From the NCBI RefSeq assembly GCF_001938985.1, contig NZ_MKIN01000028.1, positions 1-64,000 on the forward strand: 64,000 nt of DNA, written 5' to 3'. The position numbers were made by a program, and so were the translations under genes. Under the pieces are notes generated by a model. That model was not told the origin of the DNA. It made no database searches and saw only the letters and a program-made list of their open reading frames with translations. Shown piece by piece: positions 35,822 through 44,077 of the stretch. The stretch's first letter is position 1; each line of letters begins with the position of its first letter. Source of the DNA: Gillisella taibaishanensis (GTDB lineage Bacteria; Pseudomonadota; Alphaproteobacteria; Rhizobiales; Rhizobiaceae).

Positions 35822-36133
35822 ATGAAGTCGGATTCGGAGGCTCTTCAGGAGATAGGTCGGCTGCTCAAGGCGTCACGAAAGGCTCTGGGACTTACCCAGG
35901 AGCAGGTTTCGGATCTGGCGGGTATATCGCGTCCGCGGTACCGCGAGGTTGAGGCTGGAGCCAGCGCTGCCCGTACGACCACACTGATCAACATTGGTCG
36001 TGCGCTTGGTCTGGAACTGATGCTCATCCCGCAGGCCATTGTCCCGGCGGTTGAAGCTTTGCTGCAGCCAGTTGGCGCCGAAGATGATCTTCCTGCTTTC
36101 GTCGCCAGCCCTGATGGTGATGGCAATGTCTGA
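35822..36133 (+). CDS. hipB: HipB-like XRE antitoxin
   Basis: A 103-residue Cro/C1-type helix-turn-helix protein. The HTH spans about residues 8-60: LLKASRKALGLTQEQVSDLAGISRPRYREVEAGASAARTTTLINI. It is followed by a short tail with LMLIPQAIVPAVEALLQPV typical of HipB. It would bind its own operators and neutralise the HipA kinase. Its stop overlaps the hipA start by 8 bases, which is usual for antitoxin-toxin pairs. Promoter and candidate operators lie directly upstream. It lacks the C-terminal extension of E. coli HipB, as many members do. Confidence 0.87.
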   Translation: MKSDSEALQEIGRLLKASRKALGLTQEQVSDLAGISRPRYREVEAGASAARTTTLINIGRALGLELMLIPQAIVPAVEALLQPVGAEDDLPAFVASPDGDGNV

Positions 36134-37379
36134 TGCGCCTCTTGATCCAAGATCTATAACCTCACTGGACGTGCGGCTGAATGACCTGAAGGTGGGCATG
36201 CTCGTGAGGACGCCTGGAGACTTCAACGCGTTCAGCTTTGAGGAGAGCTATCGACAGACGGGCGGTTTCCCAGTGCTCAGTCTGTCATTTCGCGCGGCAC
36301 ATGGGGGTTTGCGGAAAGACCCGAAGCCTGTCGCGAGGGCTTTGCCACCGTTCTTTGCGAACCTTCTTCCAGAGGATAAACTGCGCGAGGCAATGGAGAA
36401 GCACCATTCAGGTAGCGTGCGAGCGGGAAATGATTTCGATTTGCTTGCAGCACTCGGATCGGATCTGCCGGGGGCTGTCCGAATTGTGCCGAGCGAAGGC
36501 ACCGTTGTTGGTAGTGAGGGTTTGACATCCCCCAGACCGAAGGCCCGGTTTTCGCTCGCCGGCGTGCAGATGAAACTCTCCGTCATCAAAAACACAGGTA
36601 AGGGCGGCGGGCTGACGATCCCCTTAGGCGACAAGCAGGGTTCATATATCGCCAAGTTTCCTTCGACATCATTTCCCGGTGTCTCGGAAAACGAATTTGC
36701 AAACCTTGCATTGGCTGAGGCGATTGGTATGGAGGTGCCGGAACGCGAGCTCGTGCAACAATCGCAGTTCGAGGGTATCCCGGAGGAGTTTGAAACGTTG
36801 TCCGACGGCAAAGTCCTCCTCGTCAAACGTTTCGATCGGGTTGCGGGTGGTGAGCGCGTCCATATCGAAGATTTCGCTCAAGTATTTGGCGTCTATCCGT
36901 CTCGAAAATATGAGGGTGCCGCCTATCATGATATCGCTGCGGCCCTTGGGGTCGCCGTTTCTTCAGCTGCAGCCCTCGAGTTCGTGCGACGACTGGCTTT
37001 GGCTGTGCTGACAGGAAATGGCGACATGCACCTTAAGAATTGGTCGCTGATTTATCATGGGAAGGGTGACACGCCAGCACTCGCCCCCGTCTATGACGTG
37101 CTCTCGACTGTCCCCTACATTCCGTCGGACGCTATGGCACTGTCGCTGGCCGGTGAAAGGCCGTTCAAGGCAGTGAACGCGCAGCGATGGAAAGTCTTCG
37201 CTCATCGTGCGCGACTGCCGGAAGCTGCTGTGCTGAAGGCTGTTACGGAGACGGTCGAGCGCGTCAACCAGTCTTGGTGGTCTTTGCCTGAACGAGCTGT
37301 TCTACCCGATAGAGTGTTGGAACGGGTTGATGCCCACATCAAGCTGATGTCGCCGGTCCTTGGCACATGCGCTGATTAG
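36126..37379 (+). CDS. hipA: HipA-like serine/threonine kinase toxin
   Basis: A 417-residue HipA-type kinase. The N-terminal HipA_N part (SLDVRLNDLKVGMLVRTPGDF) is followed by the kinase core: ARFSLAGVQMKLSV near residue 140, nucleotide-site GSYIAKFPS, LLVKRFDR near 237, the catalytic loop NGDMHLKNWSL near residue 297, and metal-binding YDVLST near 323. E. coli HipA phosphorylates glutamyl-tRNA synthetase; the target here is unknown. The start at 36126 overlaps the antitoxin stop; an ATG two codons earlier is possible. Catalytic Asp and Asn are intact. Such modules occur on mobile DNA as persistence or stability systems. Confidence 0.87.
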   Translation: MSDAPLDPRSITSLDVRLNDLKVGMLVRTPGDFNAFSFEESYRQTGGFPVLSLSFRAAHGGLRKDPKPVARALPPFFANLLPEDKLREAMEKHHSGSVRAGNDFDLLAALGSDLPGAVRIVPSEGTVVGSEGLTSPRPKARFSLAGVQMKLSVIKNTGKGGGLTIPLGDKQGSYIAKFPSTSFPGVSENEFANLALAEAIGMEVPERELVQQSQFEGIPEEFETLSDGKVLLVKRFDRVAGGERVHIEDFAQVFGVYPSRKYEGAAYHDIAAALGVAVSSAAALEFVRRLALAVLTGNGDMHLKNWSLIYHGKGDTPALAPVYDVLSTVPYIPSDAMALSLAGERPFKAVNAQRWKVFAHRARLPEAAVLKAVTETVERVNQSWWSLPERAVLPDRVLERVDAHIKLMSPVLGTCAD

Positions 37380-37435
37380 CAATTGGTATTTTTCCGTAAC
37401 GCTTTAGTAGTTTCGTGGCCCCCCAGTACCGATCG

Positions 37436-37457
37436 GGTTGCCGGTTCGAATCCCTTC
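37436..37457 (+). other. tRNA T-arm-like scrap downstream of hipA
   Basis: The stretch GGTTGCCGGTTCGAATCCC resembles the T-arm of a tRNA, with GGTTCGAATCC, but no anticodon or D arm surrounds it. It could be a leftover of an integrase attachment site. This is weak evidence. Confidence 0.2.
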
Positions 37458-37534
37458 AAGACCTTAATGTAGATCATCGTCGCTGAGCAGGGCGCCTGAC
37501 CGATGAGGAAGGTCTCGCCTCTGCGGCCCGCTGT

Positions 37535-38956
37535 CTACCTGTGTCGCTCGCCTCTCGGCACAAGGGAAGAGCGATTTCTGTGCAGATAGCTGCCGCGTAC
37601 TTTCTGCTGAGTGAGCAGTCCATCCTTCACGATCGTCTTGCCACCCAAGAGTAGGTGCATTGGCCAGCCACGGACTTCCTGCCCTTCATAAGGTGTGTAG
37701 TCCGCGCCGTGCTGCAGGATATCGTTCGTCACGGTTATTCTTTTGTCCGGGTCCCAAAGTGCAATGTCAGCATCGGCTCCGATCGCGATCGTTCCTTTGC
37801 GCGGATAAAGACCATAAAGCTTGGCGTGGTTGGTCGAGGTGACGGCAACAAACTGGTTGAGGTTGATCCGACCCTTCATGACGCCTTCCGAGAAAAGAAT
37901 CGGCAGGCGTGTGGCAACGCCGGGAATGCCGTTCGGAATCCAGCGGAAATGCCGTTTGCCTTTTTCGTTCAACTTTCCTTCCGGATCATTGAAACGGAAA
38001 GGGCAATGATCGGATGAAAACAGATCGAACACGCCCTGTTCCAGCCCTTCCCAGCAGGCATCTTGGCTTGCCTTGTCACGCGGCGGTGGAGAGCAGACAT
38101 ATTTCGCACCCTCCATCTCGCTCTGATCCAGATCGTCGGCGGTCAGCATCAGATATTGCGGGCACGTCTCGCCTGCGATCTTTTGACCTCGCTGACGCGC
38201 ACGACGGATTTCCTCCATCGCCTCACGGTTGGAAACATGAACGATGACGATCGGCACATCGACGATTTCGGCAAGCGAAAGCGCCCGGTGGGTGGCTTCG
38301 CGCTCGGCGGCGACGGGCCGCGTCGCGGCGTGAAATTTCGGCGCGAACTTGCCCTCTTCCTCATGCCGGCCGATCAGGTAGCGGATCGCATCCTCGTTCT
38401 CGCAGTGAACCATGACGAGAGCGCCGGTGCGGCGTGCCGTATCCAGCGTCGCGAGGATCTCGTCGTCTCGCAGCCTTAGACCTTCGTAGGTCATGAAGAC
38501 CTTCAACGAGGTATAGCCGTCCTCCACCAACGCTGGCAGTTCCTGGCCGAGGACTTCCGGGGTCGGATCGGTGATGACCAGATGGAAGGCAACGTCTACG
38601 TGGCATTTTCCTTCTGCCTTGGCATGATAGATTTTCAACGCCTCCCGAAGCGACTGTCCCTTCTCTTGCATACAGAAGGCTAGAACCGTGCTGTTGCCGC
38701 CAATGGCGGCGGAGCGGGTGCCGCTGTCGAAGTCATCGGCCATGACGATACCATCGCCCGAGGGCTGGTCGAGATGGACATGGCTGTCGATACCGCCGGG
38801 CATCACGAACAGGCCGGTGGCGTCGATTACCTCGTCGGCATCGGTCAGGTCAGCGGCAAGTGCAGCGATACGACCATCCTTGATGCCGACGTCGCTGAAG
38901 AATGTGTCGCTTGCCGTCACCACGGTTCCGTGCCTGATCACCGTATCAAAACGCAT
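37535..38956 (-). CDS. Dihydropyrimidinase/D-hydantoinase
   Basis: A 473-residue amidohydrolase-fold hydantoinase. Metal site: His59 and His61 in DSHVHLDQ, the carboxylated Lys152 in YTSLKVFMTY, His184 in VMVHCENE, His240 in VIVHVSNRE, and the Asp in FSSDHCPF. It opens the ring of dihydropyrimidines or 5-substituted hydantoins to N-carbamoyl amino acids. The ATG at 38956 has an AAGGACAAG site; an earlier TTG at 38989 overlaps the previous stop but is less convincing. It is the last gene of a minus-strand group with a PLP enzyme and an amino-acid ABC transporter, so an imported hydantoin or cyclic ureide is a likely substrate. No carbamoylase gene is beside it. Confidence 0.87.
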   Translation of the reverse strand: MRFDTVIRHGTVVTASDTFFSDVGIKDGRIAALAADLTDADEVIDATGLFVMPGGIDSHVHLDQPSGDGIVMADDFDSGTRSAAIGGNSTVLAFCMQEKGQSLREALKIYHAKAEGKCHVDVAFHLVITDPTPEVLGQELPALVEDGYTSLKVFMTYEGLRLRDDEILATLDTARRTGALVMVHCENEDAIRYLIGRHEEEGKFAPKFHAATRPVAAEREATHRALSLAEIVDVPIVIVHVSNREAMEEIRRARQRGQKIAGETCPQYLMLTADDLDQSEMEGAKYVCSPPPRDKASQDACWEGLEQGVFDLFSSDHCPFRFNDPEGKLNEKGKRHFRWIPNGIPGVATRLPILFSEGVMKGRINLNQFVAVTSTNHAKLYGLYPRKGTIAIGADADIALWDPDKRITVTNDILQHGADYTPYEGQEVRGWPMHLLLGGKTIVKDGLLTQQKVRGSYLHRNRSSLVPRGERHR

Positions 38957-38985
38957 CGTTTCTTGTCCTTGTTGCCGCTCACAGC

Positions 38986-40248
38986 TCAACTTGCTTTCGC
39001 AAATCCCGCATCGCCAGCGAGAATACGGTCAAGCGCTGCCGTGAAACGATCGACCTCTTGCAGCGTGTTGTAATGGACCATGGATACCCGCAGCATACCG
39101 CCATGATCGGTCAACTCAAGATACTCGGCTAGTCGTCTCGAATGGAAATCCCCGAAACGCATGGCGATATTTTCGCTGTCCATCGCCTTGCATAGCTCAC
39201 CAGCCTCTCGGCCATCGAAGCGGAAGGCAATCGTTGGCACGCGTGTCTCGTCCTGGTTGGCCTGCCCGACGATCCGGCAATCGTTTCGGGAGCGTAGATA
39301 GCTCAAGAGCCGTTCCGTCAGAAGGTTTTCCTGGGCTGTGATGGCTGCAAAGGCAGCTTCGATTTTCTGGCGCACCGTGCCGGTCTCGCCTGCCTGTTCG
39401 CCGAGTGCGGTCAGATAATCAACGATGCCGCACGTGGAATATGCCAGTTCATAGTTGGGATTGCCCGGCTCCAGCTTACCCGGCACTTTGTCCTTGCCGT
39501 AGAAATAATGGTAGAGCGTATCGAGTTCGAGCAGCAGATCATGTTTGCCGTACATCAGCGCATAATGTGGACCATAGGTCTTGTAGAGGCTGAAGACGTA
39601 ATAATCGACATCCAGGGCCTGCACGTCGACGGCGCGGTGCGGAGCATAAGCCACGGCATCGACGCAAATCTTTGCCCCACGCGCATGCACGAAATCGGCG
39701 ATCTCGCGGATCGGATTGATCGATCCGAGAATGTTGGAAACGTGTGTCACGCAGACTAGCTTGGTGCGATCGCTCATCAGCGGCGCCAGGTCGGCGAGAT
39801 CGAGCGTCAGCGTGTCCTTGTTGAGCGGCCAGATCTTCAGCGTGATGCCGGCCTCTTTCAGCCGGTCCCAGGGGCCAATATTGGATTCATGATCGCTGAC
39901 TGTGACGATGATCTCGTCGCCTGGCGACAGCTGGCTCTGCATTGCGCGGGAAAGGTTCTGCAGCAACGCCGTGGTGGAATTGCCGAACACGATTTCTTCC
40001 GGACGCGAAGCGTTGACCAGGTGCATGGCTGAAGTCCGCGCTTCGTAGAGCGCTTCGGCTGCTGCCTGCGATACGGCATAGGAGCCGCCGATCTGCACGT
40101 TCTTTTCGATCAGAAACGTATTGATGCGCTCCAGCGCACCTTTCAAGATTTGCGATCCACCCGCATTGTCGAAATAGGTCCAGCCGCGGGACAGGCCAGG
40201 GAACTGGCTGCGCACATAATCGAGGTCAAGCGGTGATGAGGTGGTCAT
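38986..40248 (-). CDS. Class V aminotransferase-fold (VC1184-type) PLP enzyme
   Basis: A 420-residue fold-type I PLP enzyme of the class V aminotransferase group. The Schiff-base Lys is in VFSLYKTYGPH (about residue 222), the cofactor-binding His/Asp lie in DAVAYAPHRAVDV, and GNSTTALLQN binds the phosphate. Related proteins are named cysteine desulfurases, but the loop that carries the active Cys in SufS/NifS reads MRFGDFHSRRL here, without a Cys. It is therefore more likely a lyase, epimerase or transaminase. It lies between hydantoinase and the ABC genes and should act on the imported compound or its product. Confidence 0.83.
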   Translation of the reverse strand: MTTSSPLDLDYVRSQFPGLSRGWTYFDNAGGSQILKGALERINTFLIEKNVQIGGSYAVSQAAAEALYEARTSAMHLVNASRPEEIVFGNSTTALLQNLSRAMQSQLSPGDEIIVTVSDHESNIGPWDRLKEAGITLKIWPLNKDTLTLDLADLAPLMSDRTKLVCVTHVSNILGSINPIREIADFVHARGAKICVDAVAYAPHRAVDVQALDVDYYVFSLYKTYGPHYALMYGKHDLLLELDTLYHYFYGKDKVPGKLEPGNPNYELAYSTCGIVDYLTALGEQAGETGTVRQKIEAAFAAITAQENLLTERLLSYLRSRNDCRIVGQANQDETRVPTIAFRFDGREAGELCKAMDSENIAMRFGDFHSRRLAEYLELTDHGGMLRVSMVHYNTLQEVDRFTAALDRILAGDAGFAKAS

Positions 40249-40276
40249 TCCTAGTGTCTCCAGAATGGTCTTTTAT

Positions 40277-41026
40277 TCAGTGATTGAGGACGGCGCGAAG
40301 GAAGCCACGCGTCCTTGCTTCTTTTGGATTGTCGAAGATGTCTGAAGGCGTCCCGGATTCGACAAGGCGCCCGCCATCCATGAAGATGACGCGGTCTGCC
40401 ACCTGACGGGCAAAACCCATCTCGTGTGTGACAATCACCATGGTCACTCCGGTGCCAGCCAGTTTGCGCATAACATCCAGCACTTCGCCGACCATTTCCG
40501 GATCAAGAGCCGATGTTGGCTCATCAAACAGCAGGACCCGTGGCTCCATGGCGAGCGCCCGGGCGATAGCCACGCGCTGCTGCTGGCCGCCTGAGAGTTG
40601 ACCGGGAAACTTCTCTGCCTGCTCGGAAATGCCGACGCGGGACAGAAGTTCGCGCGCCTTGCGTTCGGCTTCCGCTGCCGGTGTATTTCGAACCCGCATA
40701 GGGGCGATCATGACGTTTTTTAGAACGGTCATATGCGGAAACAGATTGAACGACTGGAACACCATGCCGACCTCGGCACGCACCTTCGCAAGGGCCGGGC
40801 CGGGCGCAACGCGAATACCATCTACGGTGATGGTGCTATCTGGCTGAAAGGCTTCCAGATGATTGATGCAGCGAATGAGGGTCGATTTGCCGGAACCGGA
40901 AGGACCTATAACGCAAACGACTTCGCCTTCAGCCACATCGAGATCAATGCCATGCAGCACGGTGAACGTGCCATAGGCTTTAGTCAGCCCGCGGATTGAA
41001 ATCAGGGAAGATGTGGTCTTTTCCAT
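40277..41026 (-). CDS. Polar amino-acid ABC transporter ATPase
   Basis: A 249-residue ABC ATPase of the GlnQ/HisP type. Walker A is GPSGSGKST (about residues 37-45), the Q-loop follows in [14 protein letters not shown], the signature is [15 protein letters not shown], Walker B is [14 protein letters not shown], and the H-loop lies in VTHEMGFA. It energises the permease encoded just upstream: the permease stop and this ATG overlap (TGATG), so synthesis is coupled. The substrate is probably a polar amino acid or derivative, given the neighbouring hydantoinase. Confidence 0.92.
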   Translation of the reverse strand: MEKTTSSLISIRGLTKAYGTFTVLHGIDLDVAEGEVVCVIGPSGSGKSTLIRCINHLEAFQPDSTITVDGIRVAPGPALAKVRAEVGMVFQSFNLFPHMTVLKNVMIAPMRVRNTPAAEAERKARELLSRVGISEQAEKFPGQLSGGQQQRVAIARALAMEPRVLLFDEPTSALDPEMVGEVLDVMRKLAGTGVTMVIVTHEMGFARQVADRVIFMDGGRLVESGTPSDIFDNPKEARTRGFLRAVLNH

Positions 41027-41697
41027 CAACGTTTCCCCCGATTGAAATGTCTTTCGAGACGCGCCACGACGGCAACCATCGGCCAGAGCAGTGCGACGTA
41101 GATTAGGGCTGCACCGATCAGTGGCGTGGGGTTGGCGTTGAGCGCCTGCGCTTGTGTTGCCTGTTTCAACAAGTCTGGCATGGCGACGACCGAGGCGAGG
41201 GCGGTGTCTTTCATGACATTGATGCAGTTGTTGGTGAGCGGTGGAATGACGATCCGGATGGCCTGCGGAAGAATGATATCCACCATCGTGTTGCGGCTGG
41301 AGAGGCCAAGCGCTGCGGATGCTTCAAATTGACCGTGGGGAACAGCCTCGATGCCGGCGCGAAAGATTTCCGCAGTATACGCGGCGGACACCAGAGACAA
41401 AGCGGTGACAGCAGACAGGAATGGCGACAGTCGGATGCCGACGAACGGAAGCGCGTAATAGACGACGATCAAGAGCACCAGCAACGGGATCGACCGGAAG
41501 ATGTCGATGTAGATGCGGATCAGCAGCGTGAAAACGGCCGGGGCATATAGGCGCGCCACCGCCAGAAACAAACCGCCGATGAGGCCGCAAAGGATACTGG
41601 TAATACCGATCTGAATGGTGACAACCAAGCCCCAAAGCAACTGCGGCAGGCTGTTGAGAAATACGGGAACATTAAAGAAGGTATTGATGAGGTTCAT
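41026..41697 (-). CDS. Polar amino-acid ABC transporter permease
   Basis: A 223-residue HisMQ-type inner-membrane permease. Hydrophobic helices start with [20 protein letters not shown], continue through [24 protein letters not shown], and end with [21 protein letters not shown]. The EAA loop is [22 protein letters not shown]. The start at 41697 has an AGGGAG site; a longer open frame (to 41838) reaches into the previous spacer and is rejected. Only one permease gene is present, so it probably works as a homodimer. Confidence 0.92.
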   Translation of the reverse strand: MNLINTFFNVPVFLNSLPQLLWGLVVTIQIGITSILCGLIGGLFLAVARLYAPAVFTLLIRIYIDIFRSIPLLVLLIVVYYALPFVGIRLSPFLSAVTALSLVSAAYTAEIFRAGIEAVPHGQFEASAALGLSSRNTMVDIILPQAIRIVIPPLTNNCINVMKDTALASVVAMPDLLKQATQAQALNANPTPLIGAALIYVALLWPMVAVVARLERHFNRGKR

Positions 41698-41761
41698 GCC
41701 GGACGGGCTCCCTTGGCAATCTGGCGGGACACGAGTGGTCCCGCCGGATGCAGTGCAAGGC

Positions 41762-42559
41762 TTACTTGGCCTTGGGCATGTCAAGGACGGCAACGGTAGA
41801 GGTCGTGTCCTCGGCCTTTGCGCCGAACCAAGTTTCATGCAGCTTGGCGATGAAGCCTTCGCCCTTCAGTGTGGTGACGACTGCGTTGACCTCTGCGGTC
41901 AGCGGATCGCCCTTGTTGAACATGATCGAGTATTTTTCACCTGTCGGAATGCGCTCGACAACCTTCAGCTCCGGCTTATCCTTGGCGTAGTAAAGCAGTG
42001 CCGGAATATCGGAAATATAGCCATCGACGCGGCCGGCAACGAGATCGAGCATGGCGGGCTGCAGGCCTTCGAACTTGCGTATTTCGCCAAGCTTATAATC
42101 ACCCTTATGGGCTTCTGCCCACATATCGCCCGTCGAACCGGTATCTACGCCGACGACCTTACCACTCATGTCCTTGAGGCCGGTGATGCCGGAAGCTGCT
42201 GTCACGGTCAGAGACTGGTCGCTATCGTAATATGGCTGGGCAAAGCTAACCGACGCCAAACGCTTTTCAGTGATGGTGATTGATGAAATAGCCATGTTGA
42301 TACGGCCGGACTGGACAGCGGGAAAGAGACCGTTGAACGGTGTGTTGACGAACTCCACCGACTTTCCGAGGCGCTTTGCGATTTCGTTGACGAGATCGAC
42401 TTCGAAGCCGACGACCTTGCCGCTGGCATCTTGGAATTCCCATGGAACGTTGCCGATATTGGCACCGACCGTCAGATCGGCAGCCTGGACGTTGAAAACG
42501 CCGAGCGCCGAGATCAACCCGGCTAAAATTGTGCTTTTCATGCGCGAGACGTGAAGCAT
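41762..42559 (-). CDS. Polar amino-acid ABC transporter periplasmic binding protein
   Basis: A 265-residue type II solute-binding protein. A signal peptide (MKSTILAGLISALGVFNVQAAD, starting at the second Met) precedes GANIGNVPWEFQDASGKVVGFEVDLVNEIAKRLGKSVEF, the usual first lobe of this group. The signature GLFPAVQSGRINMAISSITIT is typical of family 3 amino-acid receptors. The start at 42559 has an AGGGG site. The gene is first in the minus-strand transporter operon and is divergent from a GntR-type regulator, so it is likely induced by the transported compound. Confidence 0.92.
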   Translation of the reverse strand: MLHVSRMKSTILAGLISALGVFNVQAADLTVGANIGNVPWEFQDASGKVVGFEVDLVNEIAKRLGKSVEFVNTPFNGLFPAVQSGRINMAISSITITEKRLASVSFAQPYYDSDQSLTVTAASGITGLKDMSGKVVGVDTGSTGDMWAEAHKGDYKLGEIRKFEGLQPAMLDLVAGRVDGYISDIPALLYYAKDKPELKVVERIPTGEKYSIMFNKGDPLTAEVNAVVTTLKGEGFIAKLHETWFGAKAEDTTSTVAVLDMPKAK

Positions 42560-42714
42560 TTGAGAACCCCTTGTTTTATAAATCCAGCCAATCTACGTTG
42601 GTCTAACTGGTCAGACCAGTATGACCAGACAAGCACGCGCTTCAATCCTTTGCAAGATGTCATTTGAAAAATCTATCGAAAGAGGCAGTGTGGGTTTCAG
42701 AGAACGAGGATCGG

Positions 42715-43410
42715 ATGCTCACTAAAACGCTTTTGCCACAATCGGTTGCCCGCGAGATCCAGGCCATGATCCAGTCTGGGCAATTGAAAGCAGGTGAGAA
42801 AATCCCTTCTCAGCGTGAATTCTCACAGAAATTCGGCATCAGCCGGGCGTCGTTACGCGAGGCGCTACTGACGCTTGAGACATTAGGGCTGCTCAAAACG
42901 GAAGCCGGGCGAGGGACATTCGTGGCCGCCAGTGATGGGACGGCCGGCCAAACGGGCAACATGGCACCGTGGCGTTATTCCGAAAGCTATTCTGTTTTTG
43001 ATGTCTTCCAGACCCGTATCCTGCTCGAGGGCGAGATTGCGCGCCTTTCCGCTGGACGACTATCCCAGGCACAGCTGGATAAGATGGAACAGGCGACAAA
43101 AACCATGGAGGACTGCTGGGCCAAACAAGACCTGCTCGCCAATGTTGATGCCGATCTGGAGTTTCATAGCATCATCGTGTCAGCATGCTCCAACACCATG
43201 CTGAAAGCGCTTTACCAGACCGTCCGAGATCAGGTCACTGAGACCCAGCGCCAGCCCATCCCGATCACCGATCCGGAAAGAATGCGGCAATCCATTTCGG
43301 AACACCGCCGCATCATTGCCGCTTTAAAGGCTAATAACGGAGATGGGGCATGCAGCGAAATGGAGGCTCATATCCGAAATACCGCACGCTGCGCGGGATT
43401 GCAGCCATAA
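42715..43410 (+). CDS. FadR-type GntR regulator of the transport-hydantoinase cluster
   Basis: A 231-residue GntR-family regulator. The winged helix is at residues about 5-70 (SGQLKAGEKIPSQREFSQKF, then SRASLREALLTLETLGLLKT and GRGTFV). The FCD effector domain has YSVFDVFQTRILLEGEIARLSA and a metal-binding His in DADLEFHSIIVSA, near HRRIIAAL. It is divergent from the binding-protein gene, so it should repress the transport-hydantoinase operon. The frame is open with a TTG 17 codons earlier; ATG 42715 gives the normal N-terminus. Confidence 0.87.
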   Translation: MLTKTLLPQSVAREIQAMIQSGQLKAGEKIPSQREFSQKFGISRASLREALLTLETLGLLKTEAGRGTFVAASDGTAGQTGNMAPWRYSESYSVFDVFQTRILLEGEIARLSAGRLSQAQLDKMEQATKTMEDCWAKQDLLANVDADLEFHSIIVSACSNTMLKALYQTVRDQVTETQRQPIPITDPERMRQSISEHRRIIAALKANNGDGACSEMEAHIRNTARCAGLQP

Positions 43411-43520
43411 GGATAAAAAAATATCGGGTTGCCGGGGACCGAGATCCGCTTCTTCGCAAGCTATAACTCCGTTATCCCCTCTCTACCTCGGCGATATTAC
43501 ACTCCCTCTTCAGTTGTGTG

Positions 43521-43560
43521 TAATCGTGGGTCGCAGGTTCGACTCTGTTCACGGCGCTAA
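43521..43560 (+). other. tRNA 3'-end-like scrap
   Basis: GGGTCGCAGGTTCGACTCTG followed by ACGGCGCTA resembles the T-arm and end of a tRNA, but the base pairing is incomplete and no other arm is present upstream. It could be a remnant attachment site. It lies between the GntR gene and a regulator pseudogene. Confidence 0.25.
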
Positions 43561-43600
43561 AAATTGCTCCAGCTTACCCCAAGTTTCCACTTCGCAAGGC

Positions 43601-44010
43601 CTACAACAGTCCGCCGGCCATTTTGACGAGGTGAGCGACCGAGGTCGCCTTCATCTTTTGCATCATATGGCCTCGATGGAGTTTCACAGTGGGCTCGGCG
43701 AGCTGCAGCTCAGCTGCTATCTGTTTATTTAGCTTTCCGGCAACGACCAGCGCCATGATTTGGCGTTCCCGATGGGTTAGCGACATGTACCCGGCTTGGG
43801 CGGTGGTTTTTGTGGTTCTGTCCAGTCTGCGAAGTGCATAATTTGCAATTGCGCGGTTTACGGCTTCAAGCAAATCCTTTTCACGAACAGGTTTGGTCAG
43901 CACGTCGATGGCACCAGCTTTCATTGCCCGCACGGCATGGGCACATCGACGTTGGCACTTATTAGGACGACGGATCTGGGCAGGTCGACGACTATCCGAG
44001 CGCGAGGTTC
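43601..44010 (-). pseudogene. FixJ/NarL-type response regulator remnant
   Basis: The minus strand keeps the end of a receiver domain (VVLISANVDVPMP, then after a one-base change VRAMKAGAIDVLTKPVREKDL). It also keeps the complete LuxR-type HTH (LTHRERQIMALVVAGKLNKQ, AAELQLAEPTVKLHRGHM). The N-terminal half of the receiver, with the phospho-Asp, is missing. Full FixJ-type regulators are about 200 residues. It is a truncated and frameshifted remnant, though the HTH end might still be translated from an internal start. Confidence 0.78.
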
Positions 44011-44077
44011 GGGCCGCATATCGCGCCGATGTTGAGAAGAGTGGTTGGGTCGCAATCGCGATATAGGCCCTGAACAG

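Noticed and set aside
37436-37457. Possible complete tRNA gene
   Set aside because: Only a T-arm-like string; no D arm, anticodon arm or acceptor stem can be built around it.
38986-40248. Genuine cysteine desulfurase for Fe-S assembly
   Set aside because: The Cys-bearing loop of SufS/NifS lacks a Cys here and no Fe-S genes are adjacent; kept as a general PLP enzyme.
43521-43560. Possible tRNA gene with 3' end
   Set aside because: T-stem pairing is imperfect and the upstream sequence gives no cloverleaf.
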